From contig JAKSKR010000016.1 in assembly GCA_024401645.1 (NCBI GenBank), positions 1 through 61,937 of the forward strand: a stretch of 61,937 nt of DNA, given 5' to 3'. Positions 36,106 through 45,386 of this stretch are shown one piece after another. Below the pieces are notes generated by a model. The model was not told the origin of the DNA, searched no databases, and was given only the letters and a program-made list of their open reading frames with translations. Position numbers and translations under genes: made by a program. Positions within the stretch are counted from its first letter, which is position 1. Each line of letters opens with the position of its first letter. This stretch comes from Paludibacteraceae bacterium. GTDB lineage: Bacteria; Bacteroidota; Bacteroidia; Bacteroidales; Paludibacteraceae.

Positions 36106-37048
36106 TAAAATTCAAAATAATAAGTCTACGGCTTTCTCTTTCGAGGTCTCACCTCCAATTAAGGGCAACAGCCTCGACTCTTTGTTCTCTTCCATTGAAC
36201 GTCTTCGCGAGTTCGATCCAAAGTACATCAACATCACTACCCACCGTAGCGAGTTGGTTTATCGCAACACCAACGAAGGCCTTTACGAGGGCGTAACCTT
36301 GCGTCGTCGTCCTGGCACTGTTGCCATTGCTGCTGCCATCAAGCACAAGTTCAATATCGACGTTGTGCCTCACATCTTGTGCAGCGGTTTTTCACGCGAA
36401 GAGACCGAATATGTACTCATCGATTTGAACTTCCTCGACATCCACGACCTTTTGGTTTTGCGTGGCGACAAGGCTCCGCAAGATAAGCGTTTTACGCCGG
36501 TTAAAGATGGTTATTCGCACGCTACCGAACTAGAGTTGCAGATTAACCAGTTCAACGAAGGCATTTTCTGCGATGGCACTTCCATCCCAGATAAGCCTGC
36601 TGTTCCATTTACCTATGGTGTGGCTGGCTACCCCGAAAAACACGAGGAAGCGCTGAACTTCGATACCGATATGAAGTGGTTGAAACAGAAGGTCGACAAT
36701 GGCGCTTCTTACATTGTTACGCAAATGTTCTTCGACAATGCCAAGTATTTCGACTTTGTCGATCGTTGTCGTGCCAATGGCATCAATGTGCCGATCATTC
36801 CGGGACTGAAACCTGTAAAGCGTTTCTCGCAGTTGCCTGTTTTGGCAAAAACTTTCCGTGTCGATATACCATCTGACTTCATCGATGCGTTAGAAAAGTG
36901 TAAGACCGAGGCTGAACAGGAACAGTGTGGCATTGAGTGGTGCACTATGCAGGCCAAAGATTTAATTGCCCACAATGTTCCTAGCATCCATTTCTATGCA
37001 ATCAATGCGTCGAAGTCGGTAGCCGAGGTTGCACGCAGGGCTTACTAA
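36095..37048 (+). CDS. metF: Methylenetetrahydrofolate reductase
   Basis: 317-residue flavoprotein reducing 5,10-methylene-THF to 5-methyl-THF for methionine synthesis. TIM-barrel features: FSFEVSPPIKGNSLDSLFSSIERLREFDPKYINITTH with the catalytic Glu, HILCSGFSREETEYVLIDL, DLLVLRGDKA and TQMFFDNAKYFDFVDRCRANGINVPIIPGLKP. Length normal for bacterial MetF. Part of the GH9-hisA-hisIE-ftsE-metF-DUF4834 run. Confidence 0.95.
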   Translation: MIIDKIQNNKSTAFSFEVSPPIKGNSLDSLFSSIERLREFDPKYINITTHRSELVYRNTNEGLYEGVTLRRRPGTVAIAAAIKHKFNIDVVPHILCSGFSREETEYVLIDLNFLDIHDLLVLRGDKAPQDKRFTPVKDGYSHATELELQINQFNEGIFCDGTSIPDKPAVPFTYGVAGYPEKHEEALNFDTDMKWLKQKVDNGASYIVTQMFFDNAKYFDFVDRCRANGINVPIIPGLKPVKRFSQLPVLAKTFRVDIPSDFIDALEKCKTEAEQEQCGIEWCTMQAKDLIAHNVPSIHFYAINASKSVAEVARRAY

Positions 37049-37060
37049 TTTCATTTGTCT

Positions 37061-37354
37061 ATGGCAGCGTTATTGTTTTTATTTTTCATCTTCTTGGTGG
37101 TGCCAGTCCTTCTTGTTGGGGTGGGTGCCATGAAAATGTTGTTTGGTGTCCTTTCCCTTTTTAAGAAGGGTAGCGATTCTGATGCGTTTTCTGCTTTCCG
37201 TTCGGGTGGTAGTCAGGAAGATAATGGTTCTGCCTATGCTTCTGCCGAATCTGATTCTTCTCTCGGAAATACACAGAAAGGGAGACACAGACTCGATATG
37301 TTAAAAAATAGGGCAGAAGACACCCTTTTTGAAGAGGTAGAAATCAAATCATAA
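37061..37354 (+). CDS. DUF4834-like small membrane protein
   Basis: 97-residue protein with one strongly hydrophobic N-terminal helix (AALLFLFFIFLVVPVLLVGVGAMKMLFG) followed by a Ser/Gly/Glu-rich hydrophilic tail with KGRHRLDMLKNRAEDTLFEEVEF-like ending. This layout matches DUF4834 of Bacteroidota. ATG at 37061 is preferred to the TTG at 37055. Last gene of the operon; function unknown. Confidence 0.7.
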   Translation: MAALLFLFFIFLVVPVLLVGVGAMKMLFGVLSLFKKGSDSDAFSAFRSGGSQEDNGSAYASAESDSSLGNTQKGRHRLDMLKNRAEDTLFEEVEIKS

Positions 37355-37366
37355 CGCAATCTTTAT

Positions 37367-37374
37367 TAATTTTG
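37367..37374 (+). promoter_or_regulatory. -7 promoter element of gpmI
   Basis: TAATTTTG, 37 nt before the gpmI start codon; no TTG at the standard spacing upstream. Confidence 0.5.
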
Positions 37375-37411
37375 TACAAACTTTAGAAAATATATTTTAC
37401 TTCACAATCTT

Positions 37412-38947
37412 ATGAGCAAAGCTTTATTGATGATCCTCGATGGATGGGGTATCGGAAACAAGGGTAAGGGTGACGTTATTTACAACACTCCAACTCCTTT
37501 CATGGACTATTTGAATGCCAACTATCCTAACTCTCAGCTCCAGGCTTCTGGCGAAAACGTTGGTTTGCCTGACGGTCAGATGGGTAACTCTGAAGTTGGT
37601 CACTTGAATATTGGTGCTGGTCGCATCGTTTATCAAGACCTTGTTAAAATCAACCGAGCTTGTGCCGATGGTAGCATTGCCGAAAACCCTGGCATCGTTT
37701 CTGCTTTCACCTATGCAAAGCAGAACGGTAAGAATATTCACCTTATGGGTTTGACTTCTACTGGTGGCGTTCACTCTTCTCTTTCACACGTCTTCACTTT
37801 GTGCGACGTTGCTAAGAAGTTTGGCGTTGACAATACTTTCATCCACTGTTTCATGGATGGCCGTGATACTGACCCTAAGAGCGGTAAGGGCTTCGTTCAG
37901 CAGTTGATTGACCACTGTGCAAAGAGCGCTGGTCACGTTGCTACTGTTATTGGCCGTTACTATGCTATGGACCGCGATAAGAACTGGGACCGCGTAAAGA
38001 AGGGTTACGATTTGTTGGTTAATGGTGTTGGCGAAAAGGTAGAAAGCCTTCCTGCTGCTATCCAGGCTAACTACGACAAGTCTTCTGACTCTCAAAACCT
38101 TACCGACGAGTTCATGCCTGCTATGCTCGACAAGAACGTCGATGGCCGCATTAAGGAAGGTGACGTTGTTATCTTCTTCAACTATCGTAACGACCGTGCA
38201 AAGGAAATGACTACTGTCCTTTCTCAGCAAGATATGCCTGAAGCTGGCATGTCTACTATCAAGGGCATCAAGTTCTATTGCATGACTCCATACGATCCTT
38301 CATTTAAGAATGTTGACATCCTCTTCCCTAAGGAAAACGTTACCAACACGCTTGGCGAATACCTCAGCAGCAAGGGCTTGAAGCAGTTGCATACTGCTGA
38401 AACCGAAAAGTATGCTCACGTTACATTCTTCTTCAATGGTGGCCGCGAAGCTCCTTACGATGGCGAAGAACGTGTGTTGGTTGCTTCTCCTAAGGTTGCT
38501 ACTTACGACTTGAAACCTGAAATGAGTGCTTACGAGGTTAAAGATAAGTTGGTTGCTTCTATCAACGAAAACAAGTACGACTTCATCGTTGTAAACTTCG
38601 CTAATGGCGACATGGTTGGTCACACTGGTGTTTACGAAGCTATCGAAAAGGCTGTAGTTGCTATCGATGCTTGTGTAAAGGACGTTATTACTGCTGCTTT
38701 GGCTAACGGCTACGAATCTGTAATTATTGCTGACCACGGTAATGCCGATAACGCTATCAATGCCGACGGTACTCCTAACACTGCACACTCTCTTAACCCA
38801 GTTCCTTTCATCTATGTTTGCAACGACAGCCACAAGTCTGCTAAGGTTGCAAATGGTGTTCTTGCCGACGTTGCTCCTTCTATCCTTCACATTATGGGAT
38901 TGCAGCAGCCTGCCGACATGACTGGTAACAACCTCATTAACGACTAA
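37412..38947 (+). CDS. gpmI: 2,3-bisphosphoglycerate-independent phosphoglycerate mutase
   Basis: 511-residue manganese enzyme of glycolysis interconverting 3- and 2-phosphoglycerate. Alkaline-phosphatase-superfamily motifs: [11 protein letters not shown], the phospho-serine in [54 protein letters not shown] and IADHGNADN. Length is standard. Codon use resembles rpsA and the porin gene, so expression is likely high. Confidence 0.97.
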   Translation: MSKALLMILDGWGIGNKGKGDVIYNTPTPFMDYLNANYPNSQLQASGENVGLPDGQMGNSEVGHLNIGAGRIVYQDLVKINRACADGSIAENPGIVSAFTYAKQNGKNIHLMGLTSTGGVHSSLSHVFTLCDVAKKFGVDNTFIHCFMDGRDTDPKSGKGFVQQLIDHCAKSAGHVATVIGRYYAMDRDKNWDRVKKGYDLLVNGVGEKVESLPAAIQANYDKSSDSQNLTDEFMPAMLDKNVDGRIKEGDVVIFFNYRNDRAKEMTTVLSQQDMPEAGMSTIKGIKFYCMTPYDPSFKNVDILFPKENVTNTLGEYLSSKGLKQLHTAETEKYAHVTFFFNGGREAPYDGEERVLVASPKVATYDLKPEMSAYEVKDKLVASINENKYDFIVVNFANGDMVGHTGVYEAIEKAVVAIDACVKDVITAALANGYESVIIADHGNADNAINADGTPNTAHSLNPVPFIYVCNDSHKSAKVANGVLADVAPSILHIMGLQQPADMTGNNLIND

Positions 38948-38970
38948 TTCTTATAGTCTCAATAAACTGG

Positions 38971-39000
38971 AAAAGGCAACCATAAGGTTGCCTTTTCTGT
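38971..39000. terminator. Terminator of gpmI
   Basis: Perfect 11-bp stem AAAAGGCAACC / GGTTGCCTTTT (38971-38981 with 38986-38996) with an ATAA loop; symmetrical A and T runs allow use from both sides. Confidence 0.88.
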
Positions 39001-39052
39001 TTATTTAATCCAATTAATATGGTTTTTTAATGCTTATGCCGGGTTGTAAAGG

Positions 39053-39796
39053 CTAATTTAGCTGTTTTTTGTCACTGCTGAATCCTGCAGTTATATATCG
39101 CGTGCACATACCATAATATCTTTTTGCTGCTTTTATGCAGGGCTTTTTTTCTGTGCTAATATGAAAGTAGTATGCTTGGCTAGGGTCTTCTATGTTGAGC
39201 GACGATGTCCAGTAATAGCCAAAACCATGCTCATGTGCTTCTCCTATCTTTCTCCCGGTTAAAGGAAAGACAATAGTATTCCCATTTCTTTTCGATGTTC
39301 CAAGCAAATTTCCTTCATACCCTAAATATTCCCAAGTGCATTCTTTTATCAACTCTTCGTAGTCTTTTTGAGTGGGTATGCGTCTTATTAAATCGTATTT
39401 TTTTGAAAAGAATTCGTCTTTCAGTGTCCTACCGCATATTTTCCCTTTTTTGTCAAATACAGGTGTGGTGAATTTGTTCAAAATTTTTTCATTGTAAGTT
39501 TTATATGTGTGATCGGAATATTCTGTTTTCTCGTCGGTTTCTCCCCAAGCAGTAAAAAATCCACATTCCCAGTATTCTCTGGCTCCTTCGTTGTCTTGTT
39601 CCCACAAGTTTCCACTTGGAAGTCCTAAATCAACATAGTATACGCCATTAAAATTCCCTGAATGAAGGCGTTCTTCTTCTTCTAATGTAATTCGTGGCTT
39701 GGTTTTGAGGGTGGTGCTATAATGGTATACGGCAGAGCAAATAAGTATGCCGATTATTATGATGTCTGTTTTGTTGAATTTAATTTTCCAATTCAT
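39053..39796 (-). CDS. Membrane-anchored DUF1566 / Fib_succ-like domain protein
   Basis: 247-residue protein with one N-terminal membrane helix (about 10-25) and an extracytoplasmic domain opening YYVDLGLPSGNLWEQDNEGAREYWECGFFTAWGETDEK. This pattern (VDLGLPSGxxW...G...FAWGET) is common in Bacteroidota surface proteins related to DUF1566 and the Fibrobacter major paralogous domain. The later RRIPTQKDYEELIKECTWEY and GFGYYWTSSLN segments also fit. Function unknown; usually a carbohydrate- or surface-associated fold. Confidence 0.7.
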   Translation of the reverse strand: MNWKIKFNKTDIIIIGILICSAVYHYSTTLKTKPRITLEEEERLHSGNFNGVYYVDLGLPSGNLWEQDNEGAREYWECGFFTAWGETDEKTEYSDHTYKTYNEKILNKFTTPVFDKKGKICGRTLKDEFFSKKYDLIRRIPTQKDYEELIKECTWEYLGYEGNLLGTSKRNGNTIVFPLTGRKIGEAHEHGFGYYWTSSLNIEDPSQAYYFHISTEKKPCIKAAKRYYGMCTRYITAGFSSDKKQLN

Positions 39797-39870
39797 GTGT
39801 TTTTATGTATCTAATTATCTATAAAGAAAAAAATCAGATCTCTTTCGAAACCTGATTTCTTATGTCTTTG

Positions 39871-39943
39871 AGCGGAAGACGGGGTTCAAACCCGCGACCC
39901 TCAGCTTGGAAGGCTGATGCTCTATCAACTGAGCTACTTCCGC
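39871..39943 (-). tRNA. tRNA-Gly(TCC)
   Basis: Minus-strand cloverleaf: acceptor GCGGAAG/CTTCCGC, D arm GCTCAGTTGATAGAGC, anticodon stem TCAGC/GCTGA with loop CTTCCAA (anticodon TCC), T loop TTTGAAC. CCA is not encoded. Confidence 0.95.
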
Positions 39944-39952
39944 AAGTATTTG

Positions 39953-40035
39953 TGGGTACAGATGGATTCGAACCACCGAAGGCAAGAGCCAACAGATTTA
40001 CAGTCTGTCCCATTTGGCCACTCTGGTATGTACCC
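39953..40035 (-). tRNA. tRNA-Tyr(GTA)
   Basis: Minus-strand cloverleaf with acceptor GGGTACA/TGTACCC, anticodon GTA in loop CTGTAAA and a long variable arm, as in bacterial tRNA-Tyr. T loop TTCGAAT. CCA is not encoded. Nine nt upstream of tRNA-Gly in the same transcript. Confidence 0.95.
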
Positions 40036-40055
40036 TTTTGTTTTGTTTTGCGATG

Positions 40056-40086
40056 CAAAGTTAGGATAAATTCTCGCTTATTCCAA
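40056..40086 (-). promoter_or_regulatory. Promoter of the tRNA-Tyr/tRNA-Gly pair
   Basis: Minus strand: TTG (40084-40086), 20-nt spacer, TAACTTTG (40056-40063); transcription would start about 14 nt before the tRNA-Tyr 5' end. Confidence 0.65.
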
Positions 40087-40167
40087 ATTCTAGACAATCT
40101 TTTTTGCAAAAAATATTAATTATTTCCTAATTTGTTGATTATTAGCTATGATTTGTTCGGTCGGATT

Positions 40168-40575
40168 TTACTTTTTCATCTGTTTTGTCTTTGTGCTAGC
40201 TATCTCGGTAACCACGCCAAGCACAATTGTTGCTATGGCGCACATTGGGTAGGAGGTGAAAATGCCTAAAACACTCTGCCCATCACCGTGGAAAAATGTG
40301 TTGCTGTCCAATTTTAGCATGTAGAACATACCCCATATGGTTATGGCATAACCCATCATTCGAAGCAGGGCATGTTTCTTGTCTCGTTTTTTTAGGTATC
40401 CCCATGCTTGCAATGCCGATAGGGCAATAAATAAGGAGCATATTAGTCCGTACGATGTTTTCTCACTACACATTAGTCCAAATATCTTGCAGAATACTAT
40501 TTCTAGCATAAGTGGTAGTAAGAACGCGCATGGCGTTATAACCGAAACGACTATAGCTCTTGTTGTATGTGTCAT
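40168..40575 (-). CDS. Small integral membrane protein, unknown
   Basis: 135-residue protein with four probable membrane helices (about 8-33, 42-60, 70-88, 105-125) and a Lys-rich C-terminus. No catalytic motif is seen and I do not recognise the family. A TAAATTTG element at 40608-40615 on the minus strand may be its -7 box. Divergent from the CPBP protease gene. Confidence 0.6.
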   Translation of the reverse strand: MTHTTRAIVVSVITPCAFLLPLMLEIVFCKIFGLMCSEKTSYGLICSLFIALSALQAWGYLKKRDKKHALLRMMGYAITIWGMFYMLKLDSNTFFHGDGQSVLGIFTSYPMCAIATIVLGVVTEIASTKTKQMKK

Positions 40576-40673
40576 AAGTGTCTATTTAATAACCTTTTCA
40601 TTATGGCAAATTTAGGAAGAATGTTTATGGTATAAAAGAGCATAAGTGCCCTGAAAATCCGCAATACTGCCTA

Positions 40674-40681
40674 TAATTTTG
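40674..40681 (+). promoter_or_regulatory. -7 promoter element of the CPBP gene
   Basis: TAATTTTG 81 nt before the ATG at 40762; no matching TTG at 18-20 nt. Confidence 0.45.
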
Positions 40682-40761
40682 TAGCAGACTCTTATTTCTC
40701 GTCTTTAACTTCTGTATATGTATTTATATTAGTACCTTTATCGAAGGTAAATTTTACAATC

Positions 40762-41595
40762 ATGAAAAAGTACATCAAGCCTGTTTTAGTTGTTGTAATC
40801 TATTTGGTTATGCAACTGCTTGTCGGATTCTTATTGGCACCATTGAATTGCCTAATCGACCCTGAATTCTCTAACGTTCTCATGTCGGGCGATAGTCAGG
40901 CTCTTATGTCGGCTATGAATCCCATTCTTCTCGCTTCCCTTACATTTTTGGCGGGCGTTCTCTCCATTGCTGCTATATCAGCATTAAGGCTGATTTGTTG
41001 GAAGACTGTTTTCGGTTGCCGGAATTTGCAGGTGGGCAAGGTTGTTGTGGCTTTGGTGGCGGGGTTGCTGGGCATTCTTGCAATAAATGGTATTGCCGAG
41101 GTCTTCGAAATTTCCAATACGTTGGAAGACGTTTTCGAGAATCTGTCAAAGAATGTGTGGGGCATCTTGTTCCTTGCAGTCCTTGGTCCTATTGTCGAAG
41201 AATTGGTGTTTCGTGAAGGTATAGTTGGCTCCTTGTTGCGCCGTGGTGTTAGTCCGTTGGTAGCTATCGTTATCTCTGCCCTTTTGTTCGGCTTGGTTCA
41301 TGGTAACCCAATTCAAATTTTTGCGGCTACTTTTATCGGCATCATTCTGGGCGTGTTCTACTACAAGACCGGCAGCATTGTTCTTTCGGCAATTTTGCAC
41401 ATCTGTGTCAATTCTCTCTCTGTCATTACTGCCAATGTGTGCGATAAGGAGACAACGTTAAGCTCCATTTTAGGTGGCGACATTTACGTTTCCATTCTTG
41501 TGGCTGTTTCTGCCGTCGTCAGTATCTTGCTTATGGTATGGTATTGGAGGAGTACATCCAATCTCGAATATGGTCAGGAGTCTTTAGTGGAGTAA
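40762..41595 (+). CDS. CPBP family intramembrane metalloprotease
   Basis: 277-residue polytopic membrane protein. The CPBP/Abi (CaaX protease-like) motifs are present: EELVFREGIVGSLLRR (motif 1, EExxxR), LLFGLVHGNP (motif 2, FxxxH) and ILHICVNSLS (motif 3, HxxxN). Such proteases are linked to bacteriocin self-immunity, prenyl-protein processing or membrane-protein regulation; no bacteriocin gene is seen nearby, so the role is open. Confidence 0.9.
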   Translation: MKKYIKPVLVVVIYLVMQLLVGFLLAPLNCLIDPEFSNVLMSGDSQALMSAMNPILLASLTFLAGVLSIAAISALRLICWKTVFGCRNLQVGKVVVALVAGLLGILAINGIAEVFEISNTLEDVFENLSKNVWGILFLAVLGPIVEELVFREGIVGSLLRRGVSPLVAIVISALLFGLVHGNPIQIFAATFIGIILGVFYYKTGSIVLSAILHICVNSLSVITANVCDKETTLSSILGGDIYVSILVAVSAVVSILLMVWYWRSTSNLEYGQESLVE

Positions 41596-41614
41596 GTTGG
41601 TCTGTAAGAACGGT

Positions 41615-41661
41615 CTATAACGACAAAAGGGAGCTTTCTCGGCTCCCTTTTGTCGTTTATG
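41615..41661. terminator. Bidirectional terminator between CPBP gene and secreted-protein gene
   Basis: Perfect 15-bp inverted repeat (41620-41634 with 41642-41656) with a 7-nt loop between convergent genes; A/T tracts inside the arms. Confidence 0.88.
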
Positions 41662-41670
41662 AATTGTTGT

Positions 41671-43278
41671 TTATCGTTTTACTGTGCGCTTACGTCTGCT
41701 GCTTTGGACTGTGGTTGTTGTCTTTTCTGCCGGTGTGCTCTTCTTTACTTCTGTTGTTGCAATAGTCTTCTTAGTTTCGCGGCGGGTAAAGTCTTTGGTG
41801 CTTACGGCTGGCAGTTCAATTGTGGAAACCGATCCTAGGTCGTTATTACGGGTCAAGACGTAGAATTTGTTGCCGTCGTGACCAAGGTAACGGTTATATA
41901 TGCGTTGTGAGGCTGTAGAGCCAGAAATGCTCTTAAGCTCACTTTTGCCATCTTCGTCTAGCTTGTATAGCATGATGTATCCTTCTTTGTCCTTAATCTT
42001 GTAGAAGGCGTTTACGTTGCCCTTTTCAATCTTCTTGGTCGACTCGTTGAACATAAGGTAAAAGTCGTTGCCGTAGGTAAAGGCGTCGTAGTAGATGTTC
42101 ATTTCCTGCAGGCTCGCTGTTAAGGAATTCAATTTTTTTGCGCGGCGTTCTACAAGGTTGCAGTTCTCCACATCGTTTTCTTTATTGATGGTCATTACGT
42201 AGAATCCGCCCCACCAATTTTTGTTCACGCAGCTGTTGTTTGTGCAGGTGGTAATTATGGAGTAGGGGAACCCGCTGAGTACAATCTTACCGTTGTCTAG
42301 CTCTTGCACATAGTCAATGTCCATCTGCGAGTACTTGGTTAAGCTAGTCTTCTGGTGTTCTTTCCACATGTCGCTGAATTCGTAACGTTTAACCTCGCAG
42401 TCTTCTATATCGCTCTTCTTTGTCATGGAATGGTAGAGGTACGATTCCTTGTCTGTGCGGGTTAGGGCTGCCCAGAAGATGCGTCCGTCGTGAAGCTCTT
42501 TAGCGGTTACGGTCTTTATGCTTTCGCCCTTTTCTATCTTTCTGTATGTCTTCTCTACGTTGTTTTCGGTGAAGAGCTGGAACTCAATGCACTTGTTGTC
42601 GGCTTTGTTAATCTTGTCTTTGTCATACGATCTTATGGTGAGTAGCGGATCTCCCTCGTTGGTGACGTGCACGTTGTCTATTATGTAGTATGGCAACTTG
42701 GTTGTAATTTCTAGTTCTCGCTTTGTTATCTCGTCGGTCAGTCGGTCATAAACTATGCAGTACTGGCGGCGCACGTCTTTCTCAACTTCAATCGATAGGA
42801 AGTTGATGTATTTTGAGCTGTCGGCCGATATGTTGCGGTACAGATTGTAGGCTGTTCCCTTTGGTAGGTCGAAGGTGAGTATGTTCTTGGTCGATTTCTT
42901 TTCCAACGTTTTTTCGGCAAACGTTTCCATGTCGAGTTTCCAAACTTTACTTTCCTTCTCGAATTCAAACTTGAATTGCTTGATGTTGTACTTGTCCGTA
43001 AGCAGAATGCCACCATCTAACGATGTCTTACCAGTGAATTGCTCGGTCTTCGGGTCGTAGCAATATAGTGAATCGTGTGGCAAGAATTTGGTTGGTGTTG
43101 CTTTAATGTATACCAAGCCATCCTTAATGCCGCAGGGGTGCGACGCTAAACAACGCCAGTTGATGAGTGAGTTGTGCCAACCCCAAGAATCTTCTTCTAA
43201 TTTCGAATTCTTAATGGTTTGTGCACTACAGGTTAGGTAAGTAGCAAAAGCAAGTAGTGATAAAAGTGCTTTTTTCAT
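41671..43278 (-). CDS. Large secreted protein of unknown function
   Basis: 535-residue exported protein with a signal peptide (MKKALLSLLAFATYLTCSAQ). Strand-rich body with repeated short blocks (KPYDPKTEQF-like, YRSYDKDKINK, WKEHQKTSLTKYSQMDIDYVQELDNGKIVLSGFPYSIITT) that suggest a beta-propeller-like fold, ending in a Thr/Lys/Arg-rich basic tail (SSRRKRTVKR). It lacks a recognisable T9SS domain. An in-frame extension to 43341 is rejected because the signal peptide begins at 43278. No family recognised. Confidence 0.68.
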   Translation of the reverse strand: MKKALLSLLAFATYLTCSAQTIKNSKLEEDSWGWHNSLINWRCLASHPCGIKDGLVYIKATPTKFLPHDSLYCYDPKTEQFTGKTSLDGGILLTDKYNIKQFKFEFEKESKVWKLDMETFAEKTLEKKSTKNILTFDLPKGTAYNLYRNISADSSKYINFLSIEVEKDVRRQYCIVYDRLTDEITKRELEITTKLPYYIIDNVHVTNEGDPLLTIRSYDKDKINKADNKCIEFQLFTENNVEKTYRKIEKGESIKTVTAKELHDGRIFWAALTRTDKESYLYHSMTKKSDIEDCEVKRYEFSDMWKEHQKTSLTKYSQMDIDYVQELDNGKIVLSGFPYSIITTCTNNSCVNKNWWGGFYVMTINKENDVENCNLVERRAKKLNSLTASLQEMNIYYDAFTYGNDFYLMFNESTKKIEKGNVNAFYKIKDKEGYIMLYKLDEDGKSELKSISGSTASQRIYNRYLGHDGNKFYVLTRNNDLGSVSTIELPAVSTKDFTRRETKKTIATTEVKKSTPAEKTTTTVQSSRRKRTVKR

Positions 43279-43365
43279 TTTTTTGTATGTATTTTTATAA
43301 ACTATGGTCAGAACTATTATCTTATTTGGCTGACAAAACAAACATTTTAACAGCTTCTTAATATA

Positions 43366-43404
43366 TAAAGGCTCTGTAAACGGTGTCGTGTACAGAGCCT
43401 ATAA
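43366..43404 (-). terminator. Terminator of ribH
   Basis: Ten-bp stem AGGCTCTGTA/TACAGAGCCT (43369-43378 with 43391-43400), with T-rich sequence following on the minus strand, 19 nt past the ribH stop. Confidence 0.75.
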
Positions 43405-43422
43405 GAAGTGTGTTTCTTAATC

Positions 43423-43938
43423 TTAAATTTCGTCAACCTTCTGTTTAAAGTCGAGCATCTTAATGGCGGTTATGGCGCATTCCACGCCCTTGTTGCCTAG
43501 TTTGCCACCAGCGCGGTCTTCTGCCTGCTGCATGTCATCGGTAGTCAGCAAACCGAAGATGACTGGTACTTCCAATTCCTTGTCGGCGTTTAGGGCTGCA
43601 AGGCCGTTGGTTGTGCCGCTGCACACGTAGTCGAAGTGTGGGGTGCCGCCCCTTACAACGCTACCAAGGGCAATAATGGCGGTGTTGCCGTCCATGCCTT
43701 TTTCCTTAAGGCTGTTGGCTACCATCTTGCTGGCGAAGGTCAGCTCAAAGCTGCCTGGCACGTACATCACGGTAATGTTTTCTTCCTTACCGCCGTTTTG
43801 AAGGATGGCATCAATTGCGCCGTCTCTCAATCCGAAGGTTATGTTGTTGTTCCATTCGCTAACAATAATCACAAAGCACATGTCTGCTGCGCTAGGTACG
43901 CTATTGGCATCGTATGCCGATAAGTTTGTTGTTGCCAT
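43423..43938 (-). CDS. ribH: 6,7-dimethyl-8-ribityllumazine synthase
   Basis: 171-residue enzyme condensing the pyrimidinedione with 3,4-dihydroxy-2-butanone phosphate, the penultimate riboflavin step. Recognised by [51 protein letters not shown] with the catalytic His, and [21 protein letters not shown]. Other rib genes are not adjacent. Confidence 0.96.
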   Translation of the reverse strand: MATTNLSAYDANSVPSAADMCFVIIVSEWNNNITFGLRDGAIDAILQNGGKEENITVMYVPGSFELTFASKMVANSLKEKGMDGNTAIIALGSVVRGGTPHFDYVCSGTTNGLAALNADKELEVPVIFGLLTTDDMQQAEDRAGGKLGNKGVECAITAIKMLDFKQKVDEI

Positions 43939-43966
43939 TTCTTAAACTTTTGCTGTTATATTATTA

Positions 43967-43997
43967 AAAAAGGACCGCATAAACTATGCGGCCCTTT
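43967..43997 (-). terminator. Terminator of the TPR-protein gene
   Basis: Stem AAGG-CCGCATA / TATGCGG-CCTT with one mismatch, A/T runs on both sides, 21 nt past the stop codon at 44018 and before ribH. Confidence 0.75.
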
Positions 43998-44017
43998 GTA
44001 TGTTTACCTTAATTGGC

Positions 44018-44728
44018 TTATTCGCACATTGAAAGGTACTTCAAAGCATCTTGCATCTGCATGCTTTCGCTGTACTTTTCCTTAATTGTCTGGAACTGTG
44101 CTTTAGCGTTTTCCTTGTCGCCCTTCTTAATGTAAAGAAGACCAAGACGGTTCAAGTAGATAGGAGCAACCAACTTGTCGTTTGAGCTAATTGCCTTCTT
44201 GTATGCGCTAATTGCCTTATCTTCCTGCTGCAAGTCCCAATAGCAGTCGCCAATTGCGCCTTCAATTGCAGGTGCAAGTGTAGACTTGCTGTCCTTTGAA
44301 TAGTCGTTGAGGTATGAAATGGCCTTTTCGTTTTCACCAAGCTTCTTGTAGCAGATGCCGGCGTATGCCTTTGCCATGTTACCTGCATCGGTGCTGCCAT
44401 ATTCGTTGATGATAGACAAGAAACCAACAACCTGTCCGTTTCCGTTAAGTGCAACATTGAACGAGTCCATCTGGAATGCCTGCTCTGCTGGGAATATCAT
44501 TTCAGCTGCTTCCAAGTTGCGAGGTTCTTTGTAACCCTTTATGTAATAGATTACGCCACAGATGAGAACGATGAATGCCAAGATTCCAACGGTAATCATC
44601 TTACTGTTGTCTACAATGAATTCCTTACTTCTGTCGAGAGCCTGGTCAATCTTTTCAATCTCGTTAATCTCGTTGGTTTCAACTTCACTGACTTGCTTGT
44701 CAATTTCCTTTAAATTGTTGTCTGCCAT
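44018..44728 (-). CDS. Membrane-anchored TPR protein (YfgM-like)
   Basis: 236-residue protein: cytoplasmic acidic N-terminus, one membrane helix (about 44-66, ITVGILAFIVLICGVIYYIKGY) and about three to four tetratricopeptide repeats (AKAYAGICYKKLGENEKAISYLNDY, GAIGDCYWDLQQEDKAISAYKKAI, NRLGLLYIKKGDKENAKAQFQTI). The layout resembles YfgM-type proteins that interact with the Sec translocon and periplasmic chaperones. Monocistronic with its own terminator. Confidence 0.8.
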   Translation of the reverse strand: MADNNLKEIDKQVSEVETNEINEIEKIDQALDRSKEFIVDNSKMITVGILAFIVLICGVIYYIKGYKEPRNLEAAEMIFPAEQAFQMDSFNVALNGNGQVVGFLSIINEYGSTDAGNMAKAYAGICYKKLGENEKAISYLNDYSKDSKSTLAPAIEGAIGDCYWDLQQEDKAISAYKKAISSNDKLVAPIYLNRLGLLYIKKGDKENAKAQFQTIKEKYSESMQMQDALKYLSMCE

Positions 44729-44834
44729 TTTATTTAATTTCTTGTTTTTCTCTTAAAATGTTTCAGTTTGCGAAATTACAACTTTAAATCGTTCTATGAA
44801 AATTTTAAGTGAAAAACTTTTAATTTGCTTCTAA

Positions 44835-45359
44835 TTACTTGCTTTCATTCTGTGCTTCTGCCTTCTTAATGGCGTCTAGGCACTGTGCAAAATTCTTCTT
44901 CTGTTGGAAGAAACCGCCAAGTACGTGTTGGAAGAAACCTACAGGGTTTGGTATTGCCGGAATCATCAATAGTTCTGCCATGGTGTGTATGCCCATCATC
45001 TTTTCCTCTTCGCTCATGGTGTACACTACCGAGAAGCCTGGCATCGCAATGTTAAGCTCGTTAACGGCTTTTCTTACTCTTACTATCTCGTCTAGGTTGT
45101 CCATGTCTACGCTGTACCACCACATGTCGTGTATGCGAACGAATGGGTAGCCAACCTGGGTGCGGATGGCAAAGCTTTCGCCCTGGTACTTGAACAGGAG
45201 CTCATACTTGTTTTCTGGGTTCTCCTGGCACTGGCAGCCCATTGTTTCCAACATTTTCTTAATGAATGCTGGTGTATCTATTGGCTGACCCTGTTGCTGT
45301 CCGTTCTGTGGTTGTTCGTTCTGCTGGCCGTTTGGCTGATTCTGATTTTCGTTTTCCAT
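44835..45359 (-). CDS. YbjN/T3SS-chaperone-like conserved protein
   Basis: 174-residue cytoplasmic protein. The first 27 residues are Asn/Gln/Gly-rich and probably disordered; the rest (FIKKMLETMGCQCQE..YELLFKYQGESFAIRTQVGYPFVRIHDMWWYSVDMDNLDEIVRVRKAVNELN) has the alpha-beta pattern of small chaperone-like or YbjN-type proteins. No enzyme motif. 27 nt after yjbQ on the same strand. The family suggestion is tentative. Confidence 0.6.
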   Translation of the reverse strand: MENENQNQPNGQQNEQPQNGQQQGQPIDTPAFIKKMLETMGCQCQENPENKYELLFKYQGESFAIRTQVGYPFVRIHDMWWYSVDMDNLDEIVRVRKAVNELNIAMPGFSVVYTMSEEEKMMGIHTMAELLMIPAIPNPVGFFQHVLGGFFQQKKNFAQCLDAIKKAEAQNESK

Positions 45360-45386
45360 TTTGGTATTTTTATTTGATATTAATAT

